A stretch of DNA of 64,000 nucleotides, taken from assembly GCA_002205965.3 (NCBI GenBank), contig NADL03000633.1:124001-188000 (forward strand). The letters run 5' to 3'. The notes beneath the pieces were generated by a model that saw only the letters and a program-made list of their open reading frames with translations, ran no database searches and was not told the DNA's origin. Made by a program: the position numbers and the translations under genes. Below, in pieces: positions 18,573-31,344 of this stretch. How positions within the stretch are numbered: the stretch's first letter is position 1; each line of letters opens with the position of its first letter. The DNA is from Kappaphycus alvarezii (taxonomy: Eukaryota; Rhodophyta; Florideophyceae; Gigartinales; Solieriaceae).

Positions 18573-19859
18573 TAAAATGGGGTTACTCAATTAAATTTCC
18601 TGATAACAGAAATTGCAGAAAAGGCCTAATTTAAGTTGCCACTTACATACTGTTTGCGTTAAATAGGGTTTTGTGCTCAACTTTCCTCATAAAAGTAACA
18701 CCGTTTGGGTTATTTTACTACAAGGGGAACATAGAGTGAAATTAAAACTAGCCTGTGCAGTGTCGGTAAGGAGGGAAATGATGAGGTGTTTCACTCCATC
18801 TTCTAGCACTTCCGGCGGTGTAAATCCAAACGGAGTTTGGAAAGAAGATAAGGGGAAAATAGAAACGGGTCTACATCTCCGTGACCTTGTAACTATATGC
18901 CGAAGTAGAGACTGCGTACTTGGATGGACCAGTAAAACGCATAAAGCCATCGCCATCGATCTTCAAGACACTTGTTTCCCTCTACTTTATCCTTTTAGGC
19001 GCCCGAATCCTCCTTTCCTTGTGCGTAATTCAACCTGAAATGTTTCCAGGTCGAAGCTAGCAAACGTGAACGACCACCAGTTTAAATTCCTTAAGCATTT
19101 ATAGGCACTGGAATCGACCTTTTGTGCTTTTAAGCTAGGTTCTAGATGTATAACAGTAACTAATAACTCGCGATAGTCGTTATTGAGATTACCTATGAAC
19201 TAAATCAGAATCCCGAAACTGAGCCGAGATAGAAGATCTCGTGGATCCACCGCTCTACACACTTTATACGAGACTCTTGAGGCTTTGAGAATCACAGAAA
19301 AATCAACGAAGGAGTTTTTAGACTTAAAAAATTGACTTCTTTGTAAGTCGAATTAAAGAGAAAAACCAGGAACAAGGAGAAGAAGCAACCATTACTTCTC
19401 ACAGAAAATCGATCGATAACTCTGTTTTGGAGACGACTGTTCTAGCCCAATGAGTTGAATTCACTGATGTAGAGAGTCTGTAGGAAGAACATATTTATAA
19501 ATGCGTTGAAGAACGTACCTGGACTGTTCCTGAGGACTACGTTTTAGACCTAATATAATGGAACATGAACTAGGTCCTGATGGATAGATCCATCAAAAGT
19601 TTCGAACTCCAATTCTTGAACTTTTCCATGCAGTGACCTCGCAAACTACCTGCTTTTCGCCACAAAAAATTCATCGCTTCTCACTCGAAGCTTTCTGTTG
19701 GGCACATCATGCGGTGGGTATCGAGCATTTTACCTTCAAGAGCGCATGAAGATGAGAATCAAGCTTGGTAAGGACAAGCTGACTGTCGAAAACAAGTACT
19801 TCACTCGTGAATTCGCAAATTAAGCCAACATTCTGTATTTTCAAGACGCCGCAATTTAA
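18573..19859. other. Unassigned region
   Basis: A 121-codon plus frame at 18673-19038 shows no known motif. The motif AAACGGAGTTTGGA at 18828-18841 is also found at 47272-47285, hinting at a small dispersed repeat. Nothing else is recognised. Confidence 0.3.
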
Positions 19860-20141
19860 TTGAAAGAAGGTGACTCATGTTCCGACATTGATATGAGTCC
19901 ATATGAGCCTCATTCAGGTCGATCAACCCGCGGTCTAGGAAGTCGCAAGCAAGGCTCCAAGGGTTCTTTAAGTGGAAAAAAGAGACATAGACAAGGTTCG
20001 GATGCCGTTAACGTGTCCACCCGCGACGACTATCGTGATGGATCAACCGGGGAGTTGAGAAAGAGAAGACGACCGGACTCCCTGAAACCAAAGTGCAATG
20101 AGAAGCGTTTCATGGTTAAGTGCCATAATACTTCTGAATAG
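19860..20141 (+). CDS. Unrecognised basic Ser/Arg/Lys-rich frame
   Basis: A 93-codon frame, strongly basic with RSTRGLGSRKQGSKGS and KKRHRQGSD segments, no folded domain visible. It precedes the decayed duplicated-domain gene on the same strand by 400 bp and may be a piece of the same element, perhaps a disordered Gag tail. There is a GA-less context and no promoter nearby. I would not treat it as an independent gene without transcripts. Confidence 0.25.
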   Translation: MKEGDSCSDIDMSPYEPHSGRSTRGLGSRKQGSKGSLSGKKRHRQGSDAVNVSTRDDYRDGSTGELRKRRRPDSLKPKCNEKRFMVKCHNTSE

Positions 20142-20450
20142 AATAAAAAGAAGGTCCCGCAGTAACCACACCCCCAATAGCGTCTGCCAATGTATAAATT
20201 TATTATCTTTAGACTTTTTCGCCTTGTATTTGTGTGAAACAAGGCCACGTTGCAAGAAACTTTGTACCGCGATATACTTCTGCGTGCTTTACTGTATTCG
20301 AACTACCCACCTCAAACCGGCTGTTTTCTTTTACTTCTCTATTTTGCATGCTAACGATCTGTCTGCATTTGTGATAGCTTGCCACCTTTCGACAGTAGGT
20401 GTAAGTTTCTTAGAATCACTCTCCGTACCTAATGCAACTATGACTCTCGG

Positions 20451-21545
20451 ATGGTATCTTGTAATTATTGCATTCCAAGTACTGTTTATCAGTTTTATGG
20501 TGATTCTGATCGGTACAAAGAGAGCTTGAGAGATTTAGAGTTTTTTTCCAGAGAACATTGGGTGCCATATGTACTAACTCACTTCTTCATTAACATTTGG
20601 TTATGCTTCCAGATTCTGAATGGACCATATTTTTCGGAAGAAAAGTTATAACATACAATTAAGGGTGTCACATTCGTTTCAAAACGGAGAACTCATATCA
20701 ATCAGCCCTGAGTTTGTGCAGACAATCTACCACTACTCGCTTGGACGATATGAAATCGTTCCAGAAGAAAACCTATATTTCACATACCTAAACGTTATCA
20801 GAAGCGTTTATTCGTTTCTGAAAGAGTATCATGAGAAATTACGGACAGTTTATTATTTACTTGCAGACACCAAATATCGATTGGTCCCATGCCCTCTTTC
20901 GGAACCTTACGTTTCTCCACCAAGGAACGGGAGCTGAGCTGAGCACCAAGATTCTCCCGATACTGTCATGATTACTCGAGCAAGACCATCCAGTGATCGA
21001 GGCGGACCATCAAATAAGGCAAGGTGTCGAGAGCGAAAGGGAAGATCACCAAGAAGATCACCTTCAAAACCACCCAGTCTCCCAGGTGGAAACTATGCCC
21101 ACTTGACAATTGGACGTTTAAGAATTAGACGTTGGCTTTGGTAAATAACGAAGGACCCCTGAGAAGCCGAATTAATTTCCTACCTTGCGATTATTTTATT
21201 CATGCGCTTCCAAATCATTCACCGGGAGCACCTTACTTGTGAGAATTGGTTCTTTTGTTGCGAGTTTTTGTCTCCTTCAGATATCCGTTTCTGGACCCGT
21301 TACCAGAGAATCTCGCGTACTACATCCATTATCTTACATTTGGAAGATTTGGATTAGTGAAACGAGAGGAGCTCACTACAGAACAATATGAAATACCTGT
21401 ATGATCTATGAATCCCTGGCCAAAGGAACAGAGCCGATCATTTCACGGTAAAAACTCTCCAACCAACTCGGAAACTGACTACTGCCATGTACCTTCAGTA
21501 AACCATATGCTCTCCCTAATGAATGGATAGAAATACCAGAAGGAC
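20451..21545 (+). pseudogene. Decayed second copy of the duplicated-domain gene
   Basis: Across three frames this repeats the C-terminal part of the gene at 8908-11265. Domain one is well kept at about 20545-20935 (INIWLCFQILNG, SFQNG, IYHYSLGRY, PCPLSEPY). The Arg/Ser-rich linker follows near 20980-21100 (RKGRSPRRSPSKPPSLPG), then domain two, badly decayed but ending in a Pro-x-Glu-Trp segment. Integrase is not recognisable upstream. It runs into LTR-2b at 21601, just as the intact copy runs into LTR-1b, showing that this C-terminal module is a standard part of this element group. Confidence 0.75.
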
Positions 21546-21600
21546 ACCAAGAGCGATGGAAAAGAGACCGGATTTTCGACCTTATTGCAGCGGCATTTAA

Positions 21601-23065
21601 TGTGCGCGCGTATCGGAACGATTTTTTTTGTCGTTGTCACCTACCGATGTTTTATTTCCTGTAATACCTTCTCTTGTCCAACATTGCTTGTATTTCTGGT
21701 CGTTCCTCGCCCTTCCTCAATTTTACTTCCGGGGGAGATCAACTCTCCTTCCTTATCCTTTCTAATCCTTTCCACTGCCTCTTAAAATTCACTGCAATTT
21801 TATCTCCATGTTTTAGTACTGTATCCACGGCTCTAAGCCAATCCCAAGTCAAGTTGTATTTCCGTTTTTGCTTTCTTCCTTCTGCATACTAATTTTTTTT
21901 TGAGAGAAAGGGCGTAAATGCACTACTGCAAATTCCCACTAAGAATTTTTTACCTTTTTCAAATATATAGAATGCGCCCTCCAGAGCCTATTTAAATCCC
22001 CTTATTCTAAGTTTGAAACCCCACGATAATTCGACTCACTACCTCTATACCCTCATCCATTGGAAACAACCTCAATTGCTTACCAATCCGTAAATTCTAC
22101 CCAAATGAAAAAACTATGTCCCTACAGCGTCATTTCCAAAACGCGCCACCTCGCTCCCTAAAAGCCATTTCCCTACACAATTTCTACCCTACTGACCAGA
22201 ATGGATATCTACACCGGCAAACAAAAAAGAAGGTGATCGAGTTCATCCGTGGTTTTTTCATCGAGGATGAGGTAGGTGAGGGGCAGGAGGGAAGGGTCGA
22301 GGATGGAGCTGGGGAGACCTTGGAGGAGTGGGTGGCCCCGGAATTGGTTTACGAGAACGAGGATGAGGAAAAGGACGAGAGGATGAAGAGGAGGGAGAGG
22401 AAGACATGGAAATTGTTAGACTGGTGGCCGTTGGGCTGGAAAGTATGGACCAGGTAGTCTCGACGCTGGAACCGGATGGATGCATTGTTAGTGGTTTAGA
22501 TATCTCCCAGAAGGAAATAGAGAATTTTAAGCCGTTCGCGGATACTTGTGGGGATTGCTTGGGTAGCATGAGCATTTTGAAGGAGTTGTTTGGGTCTGAT
22601 ATATAGGATGGGAAATGAGAGGACTACATCGATTGTTCGTTTCTTGAGTATCCTTTTTTAGAGTACTGCATACCATCCGCAAAAAGTGTTTTAGGGGATT
22701 AACTGGTATTTTTTGAAAATTTTTCGGACTTTAGGGGGCGCGAAAAGACTGTATAAGCTGAGTAAATTGCTTCCGCTTGGAGAGGACAAACAAGCTTGCA
22801 GCCAACTTTAAGTCAAGTCCCATGTAGTTACGAAGTTGAGAGCCAGCTTCACACCTAGTACGCGTCATCGTTACTTTTCGTTAGCTCAGGTAAGTGGTAG
22901 AGCCTGCCCCTAATGAATAAAGTTGTAGACCCCTAGTCTCTCACCCATATATACCTCTTCCTGATCCTGCAATTCTACTATGTAAGCACATTTTGTGGCT
23001 TGCAACACCTCCGTTCTGAGATAGTGACCTTCGAATATCTTTTTCCCTCCGTTTTACCGTTATCA
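21601..23065 (+). repeat. LTR-2 copy b
   Basis: About 1465 bp, TGTGCGCGCG to TTACCGTTATCA. It is alignable with LTR-2a and inverted LTR-2c. TATTTAAA lies at 21989-21996 before the internal frame and a weaker TGTATAAG box near 22750 before the LTR-1-like end. Its place directly after the duplicated-domain remnant makes it that element's 3' LTR. Confidence 0.7.
22105..22606 (+). pseudogene. Acidic LTR-2 protein, frameshifted copy
   Basis: It begins MKKLCPYSVISK, equivalent to the start in LTR-2a, then shifts frame twice: the middle is read from about 22116 (YLHRQTKKKVIEF, TLEEWVAPELVYENED) and the end from 22406 (LDISQKEIENFKPFAD). The two best-kept parts are the basic N-terminal block and the acidic C-terminus, the same that are intact in LTR-2a. 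Confidence 0.65.
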
Positions 23066-25330
23066 GTAACAAATTAGATCAGCAGAAATACTATAAATCT
23101 GAGCTCGCAAATCAGTTTACACCAAAAGATTAACGCAAGATGGATTCAGTCTTTGTTGAGAGGTTCCTAGTCGTAAATAGATCACATACGGGTAAATCTT
23201 GACTAAACATCTGCCAGAAACCTCGGACACTTGAAACTTTTGTATACGAGTGGAAAAGTTGGCAGATGTGCCATCGGCAATGCAGCTGAAACCCTTTTTT
23301 ATTAATAATGTAAACAAAAGCACACAATAAGATTTATAAGTGACTCTTAGGTTATATATGATCACATTTTTCTCGTTTTGAGGATCTAATGGTAGCTTTT
23401 AGGGCAAGGAAACGACAATAGAGGTATCTTTAATCATTTCTACCAAAAAAACGGATCTATGCTATCAAAAGACACCTGACTGTATTAGATGAGTTACATA
23501 TAGATCACGCAACAAAAACTGAATGTATAGGACTGTTATGCCATAACGATTTGGCAAGTGCCGAGTTACTGGTAAGCTACGAAATAATCGAAAGTTATTT
23601 TTATTCTTCGATAAATGCAACATGCATAGAATCAAGGAATAAATGGTGACGGCGCTAAACAAAAAGCGCACTGAGGTCAGGTTCTTCCCTTCCAATCCAA
23701 TCACTTACTACAAAGCTGTAAGTCAATCACAACGCTGAAAATTAATTGAGATTGAACCACCAATAAGAAACTTATCCGATGAATTAAATGAGAAGATCGT
23801 AGTGGGAAGACATTTCTATGAATTGATAATTTGGGGGAGTCATTTTTTTGCGTTTTGCTGCTGATCCAGTGCTTCTGGTACAGTAAATAATCAGCAAGAT
23901 AGAAAGGGTACATATTTTCCGGGAAAGGATATGATAAATGAAAGAGTAGCGTTGAATGCAACTGGAAAGTGGGAGAAGTCACAGCTGACACTTGCTTTGC
24001 AAAAAATCATCAATTAGCACAGAGGTGAGTTTTAAAATGCTGTGAACGGTAAGGTTTGAAATCAATTAACGAATCTGAAGTCGTCACTTTGTTGCATTAC
24101 TATCATAACCAGTTACTAAATTAGGTTCCACATCATGTGAAACGCCAATTAATGACACTTCAGTCAAAATTTTCAGATATTTGTTAGCGTAATTGGGGTT
24201 CTATTGTAAGTCATATTAATTACTGTATGCCAATCAAAAACTGACCCACTAACCTTATTAGTATAACTGACACTATTTTCAGTAACTGGTTGTAGACGGA
24301 GCGCAAAATGGGACAAGCATTGTTACGTAGAAAGAAAAATGCTGTTTCTGATGTTTTGAATATTGAATCTTTGCCTCATGGTCGGAACTTGAGAGGAAAA
24401 GCAAGTGAAAACGGGGTTCTAGTTGGATAAAATTTTCAAAGCTACCGAGGTGTGAATAAAGTAATATTGGCTTTCCGTACTACTTAGAGACCGATTTAGA
24501 TATTATCATGACCTCGACCAGTAGGATAGAAGGGAACTCGGGATGACGGTGCTCTCTGATTTGCACAATTTCTTGCTCACGAAAGCCGATAAATATTACG
24601 AAGACCTTTTTTGGGATCTCATTGCACTCATTTCATGACCTTACTGTGAAGGATGGAATAGCTGGCAAAATGGGCCCGGTTATATCAAAATATGATGCAA
24701 TCATGTCTGGACATTGGGTAAGTGTCACTGCATCCACCGCAAAGGTTTTTGATTTGATTAGCGATGACTAATTCCCATCATTACGGCAGAAATTTCAATG
24801 TGATGTTTATTTTTGTTTGGAAGGTACTTTGATTCACTCCACACGTTTGGACTTGGCTACTTATGTCGCAAATATGATGGATATATATTTGGAGGGACTG
24901 GCCCATGAGGGTGTGGAAGATGATGATGTTTGTTGGTAGAAAGTAGATTTGTGTCATTTTGATGAAAACGCATTTAGAGGCTTTTCCATTTCTAGTAATT
25001 GATATCAATCTACAATAGCCATAACCATTGGTAATAACAGAACTGCGTAGGGGAATGCTAACATCATCAGTACAGGAGAAAAGAAGTAAGAGGGAAATTT
25101 ATTGGGTAATTAGCAAACTAGAAGCGCAGTATCATATAAATCAAATTTTAAGCCTCCTGCGATTGTTGAAAATCGCGGGCAGAAAACTCATATCTTCCTG
25201 AAAGCTGTCATTTAGCTGAATATCCTATGTCCACCAATTTTCTCACATAATAACTTGGGACGTAACCAGGACACCTACGGAAAACTCATATTTTTTCCTA
25301 GGATGCCCTATGAGAAAGTTTCTCAGATAT
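23066..25330. other. Unassigned region between two inverted LTR-2 copies
   Basis: AT-rich with short frames only. A plus-strand stretch near 24790-24945 reads like protein (FQCDVYFCLEGTLIHSTRLD) but hits a stop and matches no family I know. The region is bounded by LTR-2b and LTR-2c with their right-hand (U5) ends facing inward, the same arrangement as 619-8151. Confidence 0.35.
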
Positions 25331-26862
25331 CGATGGCGGCAAAACGGCGGAAAAAGATATCAGACATTTACTATCTCAGAACAGAGGTGTTGCAAGCGAC
25401 AAAAGTGCTACAGCAGTATGATTGCAGAATCAGGGAGTAGTATATACCGATAAGGGATCGAGGTTCTACAAGTGTTTTCAGAAGGGTCAGGCTTTACCAT
25501 CTACCTTCTAACAAAAGTAAAAAGAACGCTTACTGGGTCTGGAGCTGACAATCAACTTCGTAACTACTTGGGACTTGACTTGAAGTTGTCTGCCAACTTG
25601 CTTGGCCTCGCTCTGAGGAAGAAATTTACTCAGCTTATATAAAATTTTTCCTAGCCCTGAATCCTTGCCAAAACATACCAAATATCGTAAAATTCATAGA
25701 AATAATTTCTATGGGCGTGAGAGTCTCAATCAAAGATTCTTTGAAGATATGAAGAGATACTTGAGACTCTAAATAGGCCCACAAATGATTCCAATTCTTA
25801 CAATTTCAATAACCTACAATACGTCCAAACAATACGTCCAAAATGCCTATGCTACCCAAAAAGTCCCACAAATATCCAAGAACGGCTTTCAATTCTCCAT
25901 TTCCTCCTGATAGGTACCTATAAAACTAAAAATGCTCCCATCCGGATCCAGCGTCGGGACCATCTGGTCCATATTGGCCAGTCTCCTGCCCCACCTTTCC
26001 AAAAGTTTTAACCTTTCCCTACCCCCATACTCCCAGTCTTTCTCCTAACCCTCCCCGTCCTCCTCTTCATCCTCTCGTCCTCTTCCTCATCCTAATTCTC
26101 GTTAACCAATTCCGGGGCAGCCCACCCCTCAAAGTTCTCCCTAGCTCCATGCTCGATCCCTACCTCCTGCCCCTCACCTACCTCCTCCGCCTCATCTTTG
26201 ATGAGAAAGCGTCGAACGAACTCGATAGCATTCTTCTTGGTTTGCCGGTGTAGACATTTATCGCGGTCAGTAGGGCAGAAATAGTGTAGGGAAACGGCGT
26301 TTAGAGGGCGAGGGTGGCGCGTCTTGGAAATGACGCTGGAGGGGCATACGCTTTTCAGTTTGGTGGAATATAAGGCGGTTCAGGCAATTGAGGGTGTTTT
26401 CAATGGATGGGGTAGAGCGGCAGTGAGTAGAATGATCGCTGGGTTTCGCGCTTGAAATAAAGGGGTTTAGGTAAGTTCTGGAGGGGCATTCTGTAGATTT
26501 GAATAATAAAAATCTAAATGGGAATTTGCAGTGGTGAGTTTACAACCTTTTTCTCAAGAAAAATAAGTATGGAGGAGGTAATCAAAAAGTGAAAAAAGTG
26601 CTTGATCTAGGACCGACCTAGAGGGGTTGATACAGTATTAAAATATCTAGATAAAAGGACACTGAGCTTAGAGAGGACCACTGAAAGGATAACCATGCAT
26701 AAGAAATGAGGCATATTCTCCCCACGAAGGTGTTTGGAGTGAGGGAAAGCCAGGAATACCATAAATACGAGCAATTTTGGACAAGATAAGGTACTACAGT
26801 AAACGAAAACTCGGCAGATGACGATGAAGAAAACCTCGGTTCCGGTTCGCGCTGGTCTGACA
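25331..26862 (-). repeat. LTR-2 copy c (minus)
   Basis: The minus strand follows LTR-2a and LTR-2b from TGTCAGACCAGCGCG to near GGCGGC...ATCGAT. The LTR-1-like section with the TATA box (TTATATAA near 25635) and one AAGTTG/CAACTT hairpin is visible. It is the most diverged of the three, and its boundaries are uncertain by some tens of bases. Confidence 0.6.
25870..26360 (-). pseudogene. Acidic LTR-2 protein, decayed copy
   Basis: On the minus strand the order of segments of the LTR-2a protein is kept (a Lys/Arg-rich block, a GARENFEGW-like segment, a GA-rich run and an LDPDG-like segment) but with several stops and frameshifts. It lies at the equivalent position within LTR-2c. Confidence 0.5.
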
Positions 26863-29280
26863 GTTAGATTGTTAAAAATTATGTCAATTCCTAAAAATCG
26901 GAAAGTTCGAAAATTGAATTTGATACCGAGCTTTCACAAAATATCAATTTCTGATCGCCTTCGCGATCGAGAGAGTCAACCTACGCAGCCCTATTTCGCC
27001 CCCTTTCCATGATCGTCCTCATATGTACACCAAGAATGCTATTTTTATTGACATGAGTAATCGAGCTCTATATACCGTTGTAATCCACTTCGTTATTATT
27101 TTCAAGTAATTAACACCCGTTTTCCAAAGCTTCATTAAGTTTACGATGTTGGTATTAGTTTAAGAAATGTAAGCTCGAGGAAAATGACTCACTTCTCTGC
27201 TTGCAATACGTTTTTACTCCTCAGCACTCACCGTTGCTTTCATCAATTTGACAAGTCTTTTTCTATCTGCTACGATGACGACTGTGATGCGTGTGATTTG
27301 ATGAAAAGTGGTGCTTGTAGTTTAGAAGTCAATATTGGAGTCAGAGTCCACCAGATTGGTGGACTGCGGCGCAATGGTTGGGTTATAGGGTGGTTTTCGG
27401 TATTTGTCGCTTTCACAGTTTGGTCTAGACTGTTTGACGGGCTTTGTTATTCATAAAGGCCACAAATGGTGACAAAGACACCATAATGGGGATGAAAGCT
27501 GTAAAAGAACTCGTGAAGCTCGCCTTAGATTAGGATAAGGGTTACGAAGCGCTTTGATCTTGAGAAGGTACCGCCGTTGCACAACATATGTGAAACGATG
27601 GAGAAATATCGAGGCTTCGCCGTCTGGCTAGAGTTGTATGGTAAAGCTACATCAATTAGAACTTCAGCATCTTTGCTGAAACAATTATTAATTTAAATTA
27701 TATTGTATGTTTTGTATCACTATTTGTCCCTGGCATTAATTCCTGTAACTAGTTGTATTGTTCCCTTACTTTTGATTACAAATACAGAGGACTCCCAACC
27801 TTTCCATTACTCGCAGTAAAACAAACCAATTTTTCCGTTTTTATACTGCTACTGTAACATAAAGGTCTCCCGATGATTCCTTTCCCCACACTTCTGCAGA
27901 TGAAATTACTGCTAATGAGTTTTGTCACTACGCGTTCGTGGGTATAAGAATCCATCGGACTTTTTACTACTGTGCTGACTGACAGCACATCAATACCAAA
28001 ATGATTACACCCAGGAGACTTGTTGGGATGTTTCTTGGCGCCGGGCACTATTGCCAGGAGTTGGTGGCGGTATTGCTTGGCGTCAACCGCTCTTACCAGG
28101 AGTTAGTTGTACTGCTGTGTGTAGTCCGTCACTCCCCCCATGAGTTCTTTAGGTGATACTCCGTTTGTTGACTCTGATGAAAGGACTCATCTATGTGTAC
28201 AACTAATCATTTTTATCTGAGCTCGTAAATTTAATGGGAGCAATACCCACGTTTGCCTGCGCTGCTTACCCATGGGTAGAAGGTTGTACACCGGCCTGGT
28301 TTGGTTGAGTCAAGAGCAAAATTTTGATCGCTGACGGTACAATTACTGCAGATTCGGCTGAACTTGCAGATGTAGCAAATAATGGGCTCATATGATTACC
28401 TTGCACTCCGAAAAAATTGTCTCGGGGAATTTGTGACCAATCCTGCTTATAGAAATCAATAATCTCGAACAAACGGCAAATAGCTTCATAAAAGCCAGTC
28501 ATGAATTATTACTGAATTGTTACAAAACAAGAATTGAAGTGAAACACATTTCCCCACAGTATCCGATACGTACCCGGCAAGCGGGTGCACCCATGCCACG
28601 AATTTTGTTCCCTTCTGCCCGTTCTATTTTCCTACGCTATGTTCTGTCTTTTACTTGAAGCCAGCAATCTTAGGGCATTTTTGCAAGCACATGGAAATGA
28701 AACAGTGTGGTCTTAGCAACCCCATAAAAGGTATTGCCGCCACTTTAACTGCTGCGTCACTCGAATAAGCACTCATACTTCGGTCTCATATTGCCACAGA
28801 GGAAGCCATTAGCGATACGCATCCAAAATATGAGCTCTGTAATATACATTAGCCAAAACGTTTACATCTTTTTCTCTTATGTACTTACCAAGAAAATTTA
28901 GATTGTCTTCTTTAACATTATCGGCCTCAAAAATGTTGGAAAACTCTCTCTCTCCAGCCTCAAATCCTTCAACAACTAGGTAATCGTATAGAACTTGCAT
29001 CGATCTCTTTTTACCGAATGCTCATACAGTGTGTTTGATCATATTTATCTCATTAAAAGGTCAAAGGACGCAAGCATTGACTTGGCTCACCGAGAAAACC
29101 AGAGGAAAGCAACAAAGATAGAGCGAACAATGGTTGAAAGACTGTAGTGTTGATTTTAATAGATTGCTTTTATGGACGAGAGTCAAAGATAAAGGATAGG
29201 CGTATGTATGTAGTAGGGGGATAAGGAGGTAAACTGTACAAAGGTGCCCCAGAAATGAGTCTGTGGCAACATTAGTCAGT
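26863..29280. other. Unassigned region
   Basis: Several short frames on both strands (for example 27184-27456 plus, 28048-27776 minus, 29000-28809 minus) with ordinary-looking composition but no motifs I can name. I see no LTR ends, polypurine tract or transposase motif. It may contain very old element remains. Confidence 0.3.
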
Positions 29281-29395
29281 GAACTTGTTGAAACGAATAG
29301 TCTTTTGCCCTAAATATTTGAAGAGGAATCGACCGCACTTGAGAAGATGAAGTAAGAAAGAGGTACCAGGAAGGGATGGGTAGTATTTCTGGCTT
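29281..29395 (+). repeat. Dispersed repeat, copy 1
   Basis: About 110 bp align with 37871-37985, sharing CTTGTTGAAACGAATAGTCT, then a GAAGATGAAGTAA block and a diverged end. The copies have been separated by 8.5 kb. In one frame both read a basic LLKRIVF stretch, in another a LVETNSL stretch; which, if either, was coding is unclear. Confidence 0.55.
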
Positions 29396-30220
29396 GAGGC
29401 CTGGTGGCGGAAAAATAACCTTTTCATGGCATTGTTAATGCAGTGATCATTCGAATTTCTGGACTGCTGCTGTAGAGCGGCTATGGGCGCGGGGCGCTTC
29501 GTCCGGACATGGATTTCATATTACTGTAACGAGGAAGCTCCTTGTGTCCGCACCTAGTTATGGAGTACGTTGTTGGGCTGACGACTAGGAGGGCGTTCCT
29601 TGGAAGGATGAATGGAGTCAGAAAGGGGATCTTGAAATCATACTAGAAAAAGAATTGGACCAAAGGAAAAGAGACTACAGAACGTGAATGTTGGATAGAC
29701 AGCTGCAGTGTTTTTAGAACTGTGGGGGTATAGATGAAAGCCCTCGACGCTTACTGAGTCTCATACGGAGTATAGCACCAGATTTGGTGACCTAAGCCAG
29801 AGTAAAACTGATCTCTGGAGCCATAATAAAGCAAAGGATGTAAGGCGCCGATTTTGGAGGAATTCAGCCGTCGGTTCCGATATAACAAAGATATTCGTGG
29901 ATTAATGCTCCTAACTTGGTGGTGGATAGTGCAATACCAATTTTTAGTTTCTCTGCGTGTGTTGGGATGTGTTTTCTATTACACGCAGCTTTCAGGTGTA
30001 TATCGTAGCTCGCCCTGCGGTCTTCTGTGGCTCACTCTACAATCATCTTTGTTTTCTATGGTCTTACGTCGTTTATTGCTATGAAAACGCAGGGAAGTTA
30101 GAAACCAAAATCGAAGGGGCTTCTGGTTCTCACATAACAACATTTTCTTATTCATTAACCTCTTACTTAGGAGGGGGAGACCGGGATGACTTCAGTCTGT
30201 ATCATTAGCTCTTTTAATGA

Positions 30221-30780
30221 TAACGAAAGGAAGTAAGGTAATAAAATCGCTTTTAACCTAACAAAAAGGGCTCTTTATGAACTATTAATCCTATTTCAGT
30301 GGTGATGGACACGCTGTAACAACACCAGGAAGTAAGGCACAGACCTAGTACGGATTCTTTGCTCCTGGCGTAACAAAGTCTCTCATGGACAAGCCTACTA
30401 CTTCAGGGGTGGAGAGTAGGGGTTAAAGCTTCGGCTGAAACTCTTCGTGACAACGAAAAGACGTAAGGCACAGACTTCGAGAGGAACTTTTGGTTTGGAC
30501 GTAACAAACGCCCTTTATGAATCATAACTCCCACTTTGGTGTTTGAGTGACTCTAAACATTGTAACAACGTTGTTGAGTAAGATACTGACTTGGGAGAGA
30601 TCCAGCAATGGGTTCTGAGGTAACAAAGTTTTTCACGGACTAGTGCCCCTAGTTTCCTCCTTTCTGAGTAATAACGTAAATAAATTGGAGCTCGCACTTC
30701 GATGAAAACATTTCCACAAAGCTTGTTGGGCCTGTTGAAAGCCATAATAACCCCTTCGAAGTCAAAATTTGTTTATATGA
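30221..30780. repeat. Diverged tandem repeat, about five units of 97-130 bp
   Basis: A recurring core TAACAAC...AGTAAGGCACAGAC appears near 30221, 30316, 30451, 30563 and 30670, each followed by a GTAACAAAG...CATGGAC block. Units differ in length and by many substitutions, so this is an old minisatellite or satellite array. No frame is maintained across units. Confidence 0.6.
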
Positions 30781-31019
30781 GTGTACCAACTTCTTTCGAC
30801 TCTTTTTTGAAAATGTGCTCAATCCTTCCGGTTTGCTTCCAATGAATTTTTAGACGGAAGAAAAACCACGAAAGATATGGGAAAGATCCAATCAGCTTAC
30901 CGGGGTAGGAAACCCGAGGGAAACTGAGGGGAGACTATCACGTTGTATGTGTACGGATCGTCTTTTTATGGAAGCTGTATTCGTTCGTAAGGGTTAATAC
31001 CTAAATTTTTTTTGGGCAT

Positions 31020-31344
31020 TGAAGAATATTGGGCCAAATGAGCTTTTAACTTGTTCATATATGCATAAATGATTGATCTGCTGCTAGTTAACTACGTGAC
31101 ATAGTTGCAGGACGGTAATCTTGTCGTAGTAAGACACTATTAGCTAGGTTTTGAACTGTAAAAGATCAATAAACGGAAGACATCAATCATCAAGTAATTC
31201 AAACTCATTCATGCATCTTGTACGTCTGCGATATCCGCGCCAGCCGAGCTACCAAGCGTTTGGTCGCCCATACGGACCTTAACGACGCACTATGAACTAC
31301 CACACAGCCACGCCTGTGGTTCTTGACCCCCCTGCAGATTGATA
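31020..31344 (+). repeat. Copia element B, 5' LTR
   Basis: It aligns along its length with 34516-34840: both start TG..GAATA.TGGGCC and end GATTGATA, both are 325 bp, and share the CTGCTGCTAGTTAAC and GACGCACTATGAACTACC-like blocks. The TGTGGAATA start is typical of fungal and algal copia LTRs. Many differences between the two LTRs indicate an old insertion. Confidence 0.7.
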
